Positions 51,205-64,000 of a stretch of 64,000 nt of DNA are shown here, in pieces. The position numbers were made by a program, and so were the translations under genes. The DNA is from Albula goreensis. Its lineage: Eukaryota; Chordata; Actinopteri; Albuliformes; Albulidae. The first letter of the stretch is position 1, and every line of letters begins with the position of its first letter. The stretch lies in contig CM040750.1 in assembly GCA_022829145.1 (NCBI GenBank), forward strand, positions 5,017,755-5,081,754. The letters run 5' to 3'. The notes beneath the pieces were generated by a model that searched no databases, had not been told where the DNA came from, and saw only the letters and a list, made by a program, of their open reading frames with translations.

Positions 51205-53987
51205 GCAAATTTGTCTTTGGCTTCACCAGGTTACACAAAGTAATACACAATAAGACAAAAGAAAGGGGGGAAAGAATTAAAGCATATCAAAATGCATAAC
51301 ACAGAACACACTCATACATATTATAAACACAGTAAGAGTTTCAAGTAAAACCAGTTATCAAAGTGCAGGTTACAATTCATCACATTAGGGCTTAAGTTCA
51401 ATTTAGGAATTCATCAAAGACATGTTGACCCTTGCTAAACAGCATCGAGCTCAAAAGTGTACCTTTGACTTTAATATGACTTTCTGTGAATGACTGTGAT
51501 CTGCAGTTTCGGTACCACCTACTTTTTCTCTATCAACATCTGGTATATCTCATATGTTGCTGTTGAATTTCAAGTATTTAAATGTTTATTTTAAAACTTT
51601 GTTGTAGCAGAAACATTTCAGTCATTAGTGTTGGTATTAGTATGAAACATATTACAGTAATAAATCCTAATACTGACTTTACACAGCACAGCAGAGACCA
51701 CAAACTGTTCTAAGAATGTATGTTCAAATAAATAAGCTAGCTAGAGTGGTTTATACAGGGCTAACTGATATTAGCATTTGGCAATGTCATTAAACAATGT
51801 AAGTATTATCTGTAACAAATCACCTCTTATAATGCAACTGTGGTATACTATTTATTATTATCGTAAAACGATATGTTAGGTAGTATATTCTATCTGTGTT
51901 CTATTGGTCAGGTAAAATGGCATGATGTCAGTACTATAGCTAGTGAAGAGGCAACCATGTATCCATATAACCTGCTGGCATTGCATTATAGAATAAAATG
52001 TTTTCGTCATGAGAAAAGTTTGATAGACATTGGTACATCTGTTTTGGAACCCCGGTCTCCCAGGGATCGATATGTGGACGAGACAGCTGCTCAGTGGACT
52101 AAGTTCATTTGAGGTGGTGTTATTCCACAACTTAAACAGAGCCGCACATTTTCATGATCTTCATTGAAGTATGTACACTTTCATTTGCACTGTTTGGATT
52201 GTTTTCTGTAAAATCAATGCACTGATTGGAATCAATTTATCATTACATGCCTAGTAATGGGGTGCATGGTACATCAGGTCCTTGCTGGCAACCAGGCGAT
52301 GCATTATCATGCAGACATCATAAATAGAGCTGAGGCAGACAGCAAACTGCTCAAACCACATTGTCTATTTTGGCAATTGCCTGATATGGCCAGATTGTTA
52401 TATTTTTATGTCTTTTGTATTTTTTGGTTTCCCTTTTTGTTTCCCACGCCTGCACGGTGTCCCCCTTGACAGACTGACCAATGCGACAGGCAGAGAAACA
52501 GCTTTGCCTGTGCGGTTTGTTTGTGTGTGCGCTAGTCAGTCGCAATTGATTTGGAGATAATCCACCTGGTGCCTTCTGTTGGCGCTCCCACCCGGTTGTG
52601 TTGACAGGTTCAAAATCCCCAGCAAGCTTCCCGGCTCCTGCTGTCCTGTTACTCACAGTTATGGATGCCGTGACAGCACGGTCGTCGCCCTGTATCGGCT
52701 GACAGATGCGGCTGCACAGAGACGCATTCTGTCTGCTGTAGCTCTATCCAGCTTTGAATTCCACTGAATCCAGTTTGGATGTTGATTTTTAAAAATGTGC
52801 ATATTGGTAATTGGTGTGTCTGATGCGTGTGTGCACACACATATAACGGGAAGGTCGGCCACAGGACTCCACCCCTTGCTTTCTGTCTGGCACAACAGGC
52901 AATATCATCAACTCACTTAGTTGTACCCCATTCCTGTGTGGTTAGTGGGACACATAGTAGTCCAGTATTGTTATAGTGCGTATGCGCTGTCAGTGGCTTG
53001 TGTGATAACTAAAAAGGATCATATTGCATCTTGAATGTTCAGTAATGAAATAGTATGGAAAAATATGCATTTTACATACATATTTTATTGGAGGAAGAGC
53101 TGGCAAAAGTTTCAGTATCATGTTGCATTTAATTTCACAGTAACCATGGGCCAATCAGATGTCTCTTTGTTCAGTTTTACTTTATCAGGAAATAAAGCTC
53201 ATTAGGCCTGCAAAGAAATCAAGATTGCTGAGGTAGGATTAGCATACGCTGGGCCTGGAGATATACCAGGATGTGTCAGTTCTCCTCCCTAACTATCTGC
53301 TTTTTTCCTTTTTTCTGCCCCAAACATTGATTTCTTGTTTGTTTTTCCATCAGATTATTTTCCATCAGCTGTGTCTTAGCCGGCAGGCAAGTGGCTCGTT
53401 GCAGCTTAATTGGACATTTAATTAGATCACAGTTTTAGCCCAATTAGCGTTGAGGGGCACTGGGCTGGTGATGCCTCTACTTCCCCCTCTGCTGGTCTGT
53501 TTCTCCAGACTATCTCAGCTGTGATGTAATGGGGGGGCAGGGTGTTGTAGCCTGGCAGCACCTGCTCTGTAGCGCAGTGAACTGTGCCAGCAATGTGTCC
53601 ATGCACCCGTGGGGGAATATGATTGTGCATTAGTGAGGAGCATGCTAAAATGACTGTTTTACATTCCAAATGAAAGAATGAAGTCATCACTAGCTCAAAT
53701 GTTACATTTTTAAACATGCTCCAGTCTTCTGGTAATATACTGTCACATTTCTAGTACAAGCATGAAATTTCATCTCTTATCTTTCTCTGACTTCTGCCCA
53801 TCGCTTTATGCAGAATTCAGTGGATTGATGCTGTATTCCAGTGTTGTTTGTTGTCAAGGTAAATTTGTGTAGAAATCACTGTCATTATTAGAAATGGGTC
53901 TTAATGTCTCTTTCACCCCAGTCTTATGGGCTGTGAGTGAGACTCCAGCTGCCCCACCAAGTTCAGCTCATGGTGCATTATGCCTGG

Positions 53988-54955
53988 ATGCATTGGTCTG
54001 GGTGCAGCCTGCATTATCCCTGTGTGTGCATTTGTCTGGGTGCAGCCTGCATTATCCCTGTGTGTGCATTTGTCTGGGTGCAGCCTGCATTATCCCTATG
54101 TATGCATTGGTCTGGGTGCAGCCTGCATTATCCCTATGTATGCATTGGTCTGGGTGCAGCCTGCATTATCCTTGTGTGTGCACTGGTCCGATTGCACCCT
54201 GCATTATCCCTGTGTTTGCATTGGTCTGAGTGCAGCTGGTATTATCCCTATGTATGCATTGGCCTGGGTGCAGCCTGCATTATCCCTATGTATGCAATGG
54301 TCCGGGTGGAGCCTGCATTATCCCTCTGTACATTGGTCTGGGTGCAGCCTGAATTATCCCTATGTATGCAATTGTCCAGGTGCAGCCTGCATTATCCCTT
54401 TGAATGCATTGGTCTGGGTGCTGCTGGTGTTATCCCTGTATTTGCATTGGTCTGAGTGCAGCTTGTATTATCCCTATGTATGCATTGGTCTGAGTGCAGC
54501 CTGCATTATCCCTATGTATGCATTGGTCTGGGTGCAGACTGCATTATTTCTGTGTGTGCACTGGTCCGGGTGCAGCCTACATTATCCCTGTGTTTGCATT
54601 GGTCCGGGTGCAGCCTGCATTATCCCTATATATGCATTGGCCTGGGTGCAGCCTGCATTATCTCTATATATGCATTGGCCTGGGTGCAGCCTGCATTATC
54701 CCTGTGTGTGCATTGGTCTGGGTGCAGCTGGCATTATCCCCATGTATGCATTGGTCCAGGTGCGGCCTGCATTATCCCTATGTATGCATTGGTCCAGATG
54801 GAGCCTGCATTATCCCTCTGTGTATTGGTCTGGGTGCAGCCTGAATTATCCCTATCTATGCAATTGTCCAGGTGCAGCCTGCATTATCCCTATGAATGCA
54901 TTGGTCTGGGTGCAGCTGGTATTATCCCTGTGTATGCATTGGTCTTGGTGCAGGG
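53988..54955. repeat. 38-bp minisatellite, about 25 copies, with higher-order structure
   Basis: The basic unit reads ctgggtgcagcctgcattat then ccctgtgtgtgcattggt. Successive gcattatccc positions (54011, 54049, 54087) give a 38-bp period. Variant units recur in the same order: a short tctgtacattgg form, a gaattatccc form, a caattgtccagg form and a gaatgcattgg form. They are seen at about 54300-54430 and again at 54790-54930, offset about 492 bp (13 units). The array lacks stops over long stretches in all plus frames, but the protein-like frames are an artefact of the repeat. Confidence 0.95.
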
Positions 54956-57420
54956 TGACCGATCATTCAGTGTAGGATCCTATACCATGAATTTCCTGCC
55001 ACAAGATTTGAAGGCCAAGTTGTTCTTTAAATGGCCATCCCAGCATTATTCGTACTCTGGTTACTGTGTTGCTCATATCATACCCTCTGCTGTTATTGTT
55101 GTTCTCTGCATGAGCTGATTGTATTTTATAGCTTTTTTGCTGTTTTGAAAATGTTTTATTTTATCATGCGATTCATATGCCTTGGGTTTTTGAAAGGCGC
55201 TGTACATAAAAATTGCTATTATTATGGGCAGAGGCCTACTTTAAAACCTGGAGCAATTATTATTTGCTTTCATTTTCAGCTGAGGACTTGTCTGATCCAC
55301 CTGAATCACTGTTGCTCTTGTCACAGAAAGTTTCTGTTTCTGTTCCCATGGTTTTTAGGGTCAGTCAGGGTGAAAACGAGCCATGGAGAAAGGCATTCTT
55401 TCTTGCCTGTTGAAATGGAGAACTGTTCAGCGTATTAAAAAATGAAAATGCAGATATCCCGTGATATGACAACATACCAAATCAAACTTAAACCTTGTCC
55501 TATTTCTGGGTTGTCGCTTATCTGTGGTGTTTTGCTGAGGTCAGTTTAATCAGTTGTTTGAGGGGATGATTGTTGATGCCCCTTTTCAAGAACAGTGGCT
55601 CCCGGAGAGAGCCGCATAATTTGCTGCTGTTCATTACTGCTCAGCGCTTAATTAGCCATTGCACAGCTAACTCGCCTCGCTGGATTCTTGCATCTAATTT
55701 GGTAGTTGATATAAGGGGGTTAAACAAAAGGCAGCAAACACTGTGGCTCTCCAGGACCAGGGTTATCTACGCTTGATCAGTGACCCCAGACCCGGGGGTC
55801 AAATCCAGGTTCTGCCTCGAATGAAAGAGAGCAGCAGGCATAGTAAGCCAGTCTCTGCGGTACGCTCATCCTGCTCGCTGCCGCATTCCTGCAGATCTCA
55901 CCCCCATGCCCTCCTCCATACCCCTCGCTCGTGCTTCGCGAAGCCTCCAGTACCGTTGGAAATGTGCCGTTGTGTCACACGGAAAAAGGCAGCGCCGCCG
56001 TGCAGTCACTTTGGAGCTCTGGAACAACCGCGGCACACAACGGTCGACCAGGGCTACCATTGTGACCTGAATTACATCAATGACATGCACTGCTTTGGCC
56101 ACCCAACAGAAGGGCAGGTACTCGCTGGCATTGCGGGTTAACCAGCCGGAGCGGTGTCTGTTCCCTCTGTGCGGTGTTAGACGGGTCAGATGGCATGTGC
56201 ATGGGAGAGTGAGTTTCAGACCTCTGGCTTCAGCCATGTGTTCCTGACCCAGATTCACTTCTCTTGGGTGCAACATTCATAGAGTATAAACCTGCATAGC
56301 ATACACAGCTGAAACTCAAAATCCTTTTGCAGTTACAGAAATTTGTAGATTCAACATGTTGTGGGTATGTGTGTTTATTTGGCGTGGAGGTAGTTAATAC
56401 TATACCTTACTGTACTTATGACAAAGCACCTTTCATCAATCACATGGGTAGGACTTGGTGTTGTCCAGATTATTTTCATACCTTTGCTGGAAGTTTTTTT
56501 TGGATGAGTGATTGGATATATCACAGTAAAAGCATCCAATTTTTAACCTAAAGTCTTATCAGGCTTTGGCACAAGTAAACAGGAGTTAGCAGTGCAGGGC
56601 TTTGGTCAGGGAAGGGTTCCTTCCTGTCCCATGAAGGGTTGATGATAGCTGAAATAAATGCAATAAATGAGGAGAGGGTTCGCTCTAATGAAGATGCTCC
56701 CGCAGCCCCCCCCCTTCTGACGGATAGGTCCCATGATGCAGTTACAGCCCCACCCCCCTGCCCATCCTTCCTGATCTTTTCAGGCAGAGTGTAGAGCACA
56801 AACAAGACTGATGTGCTCCAGGGGAGATGGGAACATGTTTCCCTTTACCTCTGTGAACCAGGAGGAGCTGCAGCCAGACCTACATAATACCTGTGGATCT
56901 TAGTATGAGTGGCGTCCCTCGGTCCGATACTGAGGTCGATGTTTTGCCCTCTTGCGGACCCGAAGAGTGGGACTTAAAACCCAAGAACATTAATGTTACA
57001 TTAATGTTAAAAATTATTTTATCGTTGATTGAAGCGCATCAGTGCAGTTTCTGGTAGACATGTGCACTGTGGTAGCGCACCCAGATCTCTGCACTAAGCA
57101 TGAGGCCGGGAGCCCCTGAAAGAAGGGGGGGGGGGTATGGCCTAAAGAGTATTTGGGTTTCCTCTGTGTGAGAAAGAATTACTTATCCAGTATATAAGGT
57201 CAAAATAACATTATTTCTGTATGCAGAAATGTATGACTTATTTTCCTAGTTGTTTATTTGATTGGTTTTATACACTGATTATTGTGGTTGGTTTTATAAT
57301 GTGTATTGCACTGAAGTAGGGCCTTTGGAAGTCTTTCTTTTTTCCTTCATGCTTCCTGGACGTCATTCGTTAATTTTCTACTTCGGCCAATAAATGAATT
57401 TAATCAGCAATATAAATTAA

Positions 57421-58400
57421 CACTAGAACTGCCAGGATTATATATATACCTACAGCTGCCAGCAGGTTAAACTGACCCGTAAGTATTAAAGATCATTCAT
57501 ATGACTGTACTATGGACTGTCTAAGTAATGATAACATTTATTTCCAGTTAAGATGTTTCTGAAGCCAAAAAAATAGCACTGGTTTACAGTTTGTGTTGAA
57601 TTGACAAAAATAAAAGTAAAATAGTATAACAATAGTTAAGGTTACATATGCTATTGATATCAAACCACAACACAAACTGAAGCTGTGTAAAGGACAGCAC
57701 AGCCTAATCACTAGGTACCCTAATACTGTGGTTTTTGACCTTTTTGCCCACCATGACCATGGAAATATTCCTAGGCCCCCAACAGGGGACATGATAACCT
57801 GTCTGCATGTCATCATTGTGACTCCATCTGTACGCTCTCCAATACAGTTAGTCACTGTGGCCCCCTGTTGAGAACCACTGTCTTAATAGATCTGCGCTTG
57901 TGAAATTTATTCACTATTACACAGACCGTCTTGCCTGGCACAAATGATGTACATATGACTGTAATTGATTCTCAAAGTGTTGTAAAGCCTCTTTTTTTCT
58001 CATCAAATTATTCTATGATCTAATTTCTATTATCTATGTATAAATGTATTACATGATATCTTCATTGTTATCCGTTACCTAATAAAACTGATTTAGCTAG
58101 CAGCAGTTCCAAACCTGATAGGTCTCTTCAGTGGTCACAAAGTCACTGAGACTTGACACAACAAACAAACAAGTGCATTCAAATAAAAACAACATAGTTG
58201 ACTTAGAAACAACAATGCTTTAACTGAAGGGGGAAATCAGATCCTTGAACTAGTGGGTCACTTTGACCCGATGGCAGGAACAGGTGTAAATACCCAAAAC
58301 TTTTTCCTATTGCCCTATCACCTTTTAATTTTAGGATATATATATATTTTTTTTTTTCTTAAAGGGGGGTTGAATCTTGCAGGTTCTCCATGTTGATTTT
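57421..58400. mobile_element. possible decayed piggyBac-like element (left terminus)
   Basis: cactagaactgcc directly follows a TTAA (57417-57420), the piggyBac-type target site. Subterminal sequence (gttaaactgacccg) has a rough inverted counterpart near 58255 (gggtcactttgaccc). The right terminus is not clearly identified. Confidence 0.35.
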
Positions 58401-61400
58401 TTGCACTTTGATTGACAACTCTCAGCCTACCTAATTACATTACCCTCCCCAGGGAGGACAGGCCCCGCCCCCTGGGGCTTCATTTGTCACTTCACATCGC
58501 TCACACCTTCAGCAACCGCTCACAGATTGGGTGTGGCAGCCCCTATCTTGAGAACAACAGTTTAATTACTGGCCCTGCTGAGTTACTGGAGCTCCACCCA
58601 CCTATGAGTAAAGGTAATCGTTTGGCTGTCAGGTGACAGGGGAACAAACCCCTGAGCTCACATCATTATCCAGGCTGAAATCCCAGAAGTTCAGCATTAC
58701 CATACTGTGGTATCACTCCTGTCTGGTAACAGGTCCCCTATGGACGATGCAAATTATGGAACCATGCAAAGTGCAGTTTAATTTGACACGTTACACTCAT
58801 CTGGAAAATGTACAGTATCATTTGTCAAATTATATATCACAATCATGCTCCCAGTCCCAATCAGTGATAATTTCCACTGTGCAAAAAATTTAATTGTAGC
58901 ACCAGACCCAGGTTATTTCAGGGTTTTTAAGTCACTGTGAAAGGGGTATAAAAGTCTTCCCAGCTTAAGATTTCTGTGGGCCAGCCAGAACCTAACCCTG
59001 GGAAGTTCCCAGTGTCTCATGTCTGGGCTAGCAAAAATTCAAAGCCACCTATAAATGTTGTATGAGAAAATTAAGGCCCGGGAAAAGTTTGGTTGGACTT
59101 ACTGAGCATTTATAAACTCTTTCTACACCCCAGGGGGTTAAGTTTTCAAAAATGTTTATTAACCATTTGCAGAAAATTACTATTTATTTCAAGGACCAAT
59201 TAGATGCACATGTTAAATCATAAGTCTAAAGTAAACCAGTGCATACAGACATCCACACACTTACCACAGAAACATCTGATTTTAGCCACAGCACAATTAA
59301 GACTATTGGCACTCAAACACACACGCACACAATTGAAGGAACATGCACACACCTCCTCTCCCTAAACTTTCGACCCTTGGGCCAGTTCCTCATTACGTTT
59401 CCCAGCGAGGGGCTGTTTCTCAGGAGTCTACAGCTGCTCTGCATTGGGATGTTCCTGTCTGTTTTTCCTTTTTTCCTTTCCTTTTTCTCGTTTTCCCTCC
59501 TTTTTTTACTTTTTTAATGGCTTGGCCCATAAAAGTCCTGAATCAGCTGAATTAACACTAAAAAGAAAATTCGTAAAGAAAATCTAAACAGGGAGGGGAG
59601 GATCTTTTCTTTGAGCATAAACCCCCGACCCCCATGTGCACTCAGCCCAGCCAGACAAGCTGGAGCAGTGCCCACAAACACATCACAAATAAATACCCGC
59701 CCCCCCAAAAGAGCCTGCCCCCTCACTGGCATGGTTGCCTGTCTGCGCCCTGATCGCGTGAATCCCTAATGTGTTCCAGAGGCTCTGCTGGGGGGGCGGG
59801 GAGGTGCCAGAGGGGGGGGCACTGCGGGCGTGAGGAGCCAGTCTCACGCTACCCTCACACCACCGTGGCATCGTGGGACACTGCGGGGAAGGGATGTGGA
59901 TGACCAGGGATCAGGACACAGGCCATCGTGGCAGGGGTCTCCCCAAACGAGCATCCTGTCCAACCCCCAACCCCCTCTCGTACCCTGACCAGAAGCTCTG
60001 CCAGCTCACTTCCCATTGAACATAAACAGAAAATTTCCTGTCTTCCATTAAAAAAACCAAGGTGGGGGTGGGGGTGGTGGTAATATATTATTCATTTGCA
60101 TTTTCATTCTGTTTTTCCTTTCCCCACACCAGGGGAGGACACAAGGGCCACGTTTCGCCTCAGCCTGATGAATGGCGAACTGCTCTCACCAGTTTTGCTG
60201 GCTGTTTGTCAAACTGTGGTCTGAACAGAAAATTTTAAAAACACTTAAAAAGTTATTTTACCGCACTGTTTATGGTGGAACAATCAGTGCTGCATGCAGA
60301 ACGACATTTGTTAAAATGAAGAGTGTAGTTGTTTTTTCAGTTTCTGTGATTGTTTACCCTATTCATTTTCTCCATAAAAATTAAATATAGGTCTTTTTTT
60401 TTTTTTCAAAGGATATACTATGTCTGCCCCAACCTCCTCTTTTCATCACTATAAGTGTTTTAGCTATCATGGTATCACATTTTGCATTTTAATTTTAATG
60501 GCAAGGAAATATTTAGGCAAAACAATTTTACTACTTTCAATTACCACTCTGGTGCTAAATCGTTAATATTGTTTGAATGTGACCCTGTGATTACATTACT
60601 GGGCAGGAAAGCAGTGGTGCTCTATCCTGAAACCAGAATAAAACATCTTTTGACTTTTGAGCATTACTTACTTTAGAGCATCCAAGTCATCCAAGTCAGA
60701 TTTTTATGTAATTTCATTAATTTTTATTCAGTTGTTTGAGGTTCTATCTTTGGTACTCTAAAATTAAGTTTTTCTTATTTTGTCCTGAAGGGGGTCTATT
60801 TTGACAGTCTAAACTTGTGGTGCAGTGACAAAAAGACTTTTGTAGCAGGTAATTGGTGCATTATTCATTCCAAAATCTAGATTTATGTGGTATCCATGTC
60901 AGGACAAAGTTTGTCTCTTTGCAGTTTGTAATCAGAGTGTATTCACTCCAACCAATTGACTTTTGCTTTTTAGTCTTGTGAAATTGGCACCACATTGTTT
61001 AAAAAAGAATCTTGACCACAATTTCTCAAGGTAATGGGCTCTATTTTTACCATTGCCCTCTGAATTTGATCCATTACGATTCAGCCCAATGTGTCTCTTT
61101 GAATTCAGTCACATAGGTCTTTATCAAAACATTTCTGTCAGGGAAAAATGCCTGCAGATAATGACGGAAACATTAACTTGACATATCAGTAAGTAGGAAT
61201 CAGTTTTGGTTTTCTGCTCTTAAATTATTCTCAGAAAAGAGCTGATTCAAATGGTTGAGAAGTGAATTGCAGGTGTAACCCAAAGGAGATGTAGTGTATG
61301 AAAGATCTGGGTAACTATGAATGTATTGGCAGAAAGTACTGTTAAGACTATGTTTTCCAGTTGAAATGAAGATTTTTTGCATTTCTCTCTAAAGCCCAAG

Positions 61401-61645
61401 TAAACTGTACTCCCATGAACTGTACAAAAGGGTTGCACTTCCTGCTTTTACTGGAGTCCGTAGGGGCAGATACTCTGAAGAATGTTCCAGAGGTCACCTG
61501 TATTTGATAGAATAACTAAGGAGTGAAGGTCATAGTATATAATGAATGATCACATAAGTTTCCATTGACCTAAATTCATTCTCACTTTACTTTTCATTTC
61601 TCCTCTGCATTTCTTGTGTCAAAGTAACTTTCTTGGATGTGTGAA

Positions 61646-61721
61646 TGTCAGTGTTCTCAGCTATCAAACTATTATTGTTTTGGATACAATACTTATCATT
61701 TGATAGCTGGGAACACTGACA
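61646..61721. repeat. 76-nt inverted repeat, miRNA-like hairpin
   Basis: Two 23-nt arms (61646-61668 and 61699-61721) pair completely as RNA, allowing one G-U pair. Inside the 30-nt loop, attgt and acaat can pair further around a 7-nt terminal loop. It could be a miRNA precursor or the shell of a tiny inverted-repeat transposon. Confidence 0.6.
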
Positions 61722-62250
61722 TAATGTGATTATGAATCACATTACACATAATAATATTAATAATACTTATTTTTACACATAGGTTAGAATATTTTGATAT
61801 AAATATATCCATTGTTAAATACTGGTTAATTTTTCGTCACAGTTTGTGAAATATTGACTGAGAATACAGCATAAAATGTGATGAAATTCTTTCACTCATT
61901 GTTATTGGGTGGATTTTAGGAAATCAACAAAACATTAGCAATAGCATTTCAATTGACTGGCATTGCAGCTACATACCTTATATTTTAAATTTTGTAGTTT
62001 ACAGCATATTGACTCATACTGTGGTCTCTCAGTCATGAGTAACTCTGGTCTTGTACTTTGAGTGACCCCAGAGAATAATGTATTTCCCCAAATGGTTGCA
62101 GTGTCTCAAGCACAACAGTGCACAACGGCTTCACAGCCGTGTCTGTGTGCAATTTTGAGTAGACGGGGGAGAGCTTGCGGTCAGCCCCAGTGAAGCCCCT
62201 TTAAATTCTCTCTCTCACGGAAAATCACTTCCTTGGCATGGCCAATGAGC

Positions 62251-62251
<1 letters not shown>

Positions 62252-62285
<34 letters not shown>
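62252..62285. repeat. (CA)n microsatellite
   Basis: About 16 uninterrupted CA units. Confidence 0.95.
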
Positions 62286-62289
<4 letters not shown>

Positions 62290-64000
62290 TCATGCCCTGC
62301 TGTCCCAGGAAGGCACAACCCTGCTTGCGTAGGTGTAATGATTGCAGAGCGCTTGATTTCCACTTGCGCTCATTCTCAAGACACCACAGAGTCTTGTTTT
62401 TTTTTTTACACAAACCCTTATTAAATAACCCTCAGTGAACAGGGGCCTTCACCAGGCATGCTTGTTGTTTAGACAAATGAACATGTTGGCTTGTGTAATT
62501 TGCCCTAAAGTCAGCAGTAAAAACCAAGGAGTTTACGGACCCCACTTTGCCAACAGGGTCCCTTAAATGGTCTAATCACCGTCTCTAAACCAGCTAAAGC
62601 AACTAACCCCAATTAGCTCCCTGTGACTCTGCTACTGGGCAGGAAAATAGTGGTGCAGGGCATCATGGGTAATTACCGACTGGAACGCTGTCTCAGTGGG
62701 TGAGCTTTGAGCTGCCTGTATCTTCTCAGCTTCAAGTGTTGGGGTTGGGGCATGGGGGAGGGTGAAAATGATTAGCCTTTAGTTTCAACAGTTTTCTCCT
62801 TGATCAAAATGCTCTCATGTATACATGCCTGGATTACAGACTTCATCAAAAAGCAAAAGCTGTCTGGTGAAGCACATCAGCAGCATGTTTTAGCCCAGTG
62901 GTCTGTATGGTTTCCCACAGCAGTAAAAAACACTTTGCCAGCACAGCAATGCTGGCTGATCGGCACTGATGCCCTCCGTTCGCCATTAGTCATGTTTGAG
63001 ATTCGGTCCAGACTAACGCAGAATGTGGTGTGCCGGCTCGAGAGGTGGCTCTTCCCCTCTCCTCGTTAAAAACTGGAGACATCAAACAGGAGGCTGAAAC
63101 ACTGGGGATTACCACTCCTGGACTCCTCTCACACCCCAGCACTGGTTTTTCATAGGGCTGCTGTGCGTGTAAGTTCTGCGTTCGCCGTGTTTAACAAGCT
63201 CAGCACAGCTCGCATGCTAATTGCGTCACACACCAGGCTTCAAAGGGGGACATCGTTCTCCTCCACTGTGAGAACATTCCTGTGGGGACACTCTGTCCAG
63301 GGCCGGACATGGGCCGACGCTGATTTAGTCTTGTAATAGTGAACATGCCCCTCACCAAAAGGAGATGGGGCAGTGAGAATCCCCCTCAGCCATTATTGTT
63401 CCTCTGGGGTCTGTACTGAGTGACAGCTGGCACTGTACTGTAGGCCAGGGTGAACATTCTCATGAATTCTTTCTGACTTAATGACAAATGTGGTTATGAA
63501 GAATGGGTTTCTGGGTTTTTAGAATTTTTTATGGTGTATAGAACTTTGGCAGTTGGGTGAATTGTTTGGTGAATTGGTTGTGTTTACTGCAGTTAGCCGA
63601 GTTAAAAAAATTGCAGCCAAGTTACAAAAATTCAGGCAATATGAAAATGTAGTCAATTTTTTGTGAGTTTGCCTTTTACTGTTTCAGATTTCAGTGGTTG
63701 TTATCGCTTAGTCTAACGGCATCTGTAGAATATGAAGAAAGTGAATGCAGGACGGTTCAGGTAGACTCCTGCTATGACTTCATTCATTACTTTGAAGTTT
63801 ACAATCTGGACCAGTCCTCCCTCTTCACCTCTCTGTGGGTACAGTACAGCAAGCTAGTTGGTCACACTGTGAAAACAGCGTGCTCGTTCATCTAGCTGAC
63901 AGTTTCAGAATGACTTACAAGGTTTCCAGCTTAGTTTTGACCTCAGGCAGTCAGGCTTGAGGGCACGGTATTACAGTCTCGCCTGGCCTTTGAAGAAGAC

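Larger units (their letters stand above)
46220..64000. other. presumed INVS intron region
   Basis: No ankyrin-repeat exon recognised on the plus strand. Contents listed separately: an A-T trinucleotide duplication, a palindrome, a hAT MITE, a GGAT tract, a 38-bp minisatellite, a piggyBac-like end, a hairpin and a CA tract. Non-repetitive stretches at about 62500-62720 and 63070-63450 may be conserved noncoding elements. Confidence 0.4.

Noticed and set aside
53980-54975. A 331-residue open frame, with 220- and 172-residue frames overlapping it
   Set aside because: All are translations of the 38-bp minisatellite in different frames; no domain, splice or promoter support.
61646-61721. Similarity of the hairpin arm to the miR-34/449 family
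   Set aside because: The arm shares a loose CAGTGT..AGCT pattern, but the family seed GGCAGUG is not present, so no family assignment is made.
62800-63069. An 89-residue plus-strand open frame
   Set aside because: No resemblance to INVS or any family I recognise; flanks lack convincing splice sites.

Overview
This window looks like the nuclear genome of a ray-finned fish. It has vertebrate genes split into small exons by GT-AG introns, abundant (CA)n tracts and fragments of several DNA-transposon and LTR families. The gene order STX17 (+), ERP44 (-), then a head-to-head plus-strand promoter is the order known around human STX17-ERP44-INVS. I cannot name the species. There are no prokaryotic features.

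Layout. (1) 1-8195: no recognisable exon, probably a STX17 intron, because the part of the protein upstream of the SNARE region is missing. (2) 8196-14677: the last five coding exons of STX17 (syntaxin-17, the autophagosomal Qa-SNARE), ending in the glycine-rich hairpin membrane anchor. (3) 14678-18813: STX17 3'UTR, intergenic DNA and ERP44 3'UTR; the two genes are tail to tail. (4) 18814-45644, minus strand: the complete 12-exon ERP44 coding sequence. All splice phases join and give a 407-residue protein with the CRFS active site at 58-61, three conserved zinc-site histidines and a C-terminal RDEL. Intron 8 carries a 42-bp minisatellite next to a splice donor. The 15.4-kb intron 1 carries a decayed Ty3/gypsy element, a pogo/Tigger-like MITE and long CA tracts. 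(5) 45645-46219: a compact presumed bidirectional promoter with several ACTAYRnnnCCCR-type motifs, an ETS site and a candidate RFX X-box. It ends in a splice-donor-like site that probably closes a noncoding first exon of INVS (inversin). (6) 46220-64000: no ankyrin-repeat exon seen, so probably INVS intron. It contains a hAT MITE with an 8-bp target duplication, a perfect palindrome, a 38-bp minisatellite with higher-order structure, a piggyBac-like terminus and a miRNA-like hairpin.

The genes act in separate cell biology: STX17 in autophagosome-lysosome fusion, ERP44 in thiol-dependent retrieval of secretory proteins to the ER, and INVS in the ciliary inversin compartment. The shared ERP44/INVS promoter is the main regulatory point. 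I found no clearly new biological system. The most interesting leads are the complementary UG/CA tracts around ERP44 exons 4 and 6, the in-frame intronic minisatellite, the promoter architecture, the two inverted-repeat structures and the three-frame-open higher-order repeat.
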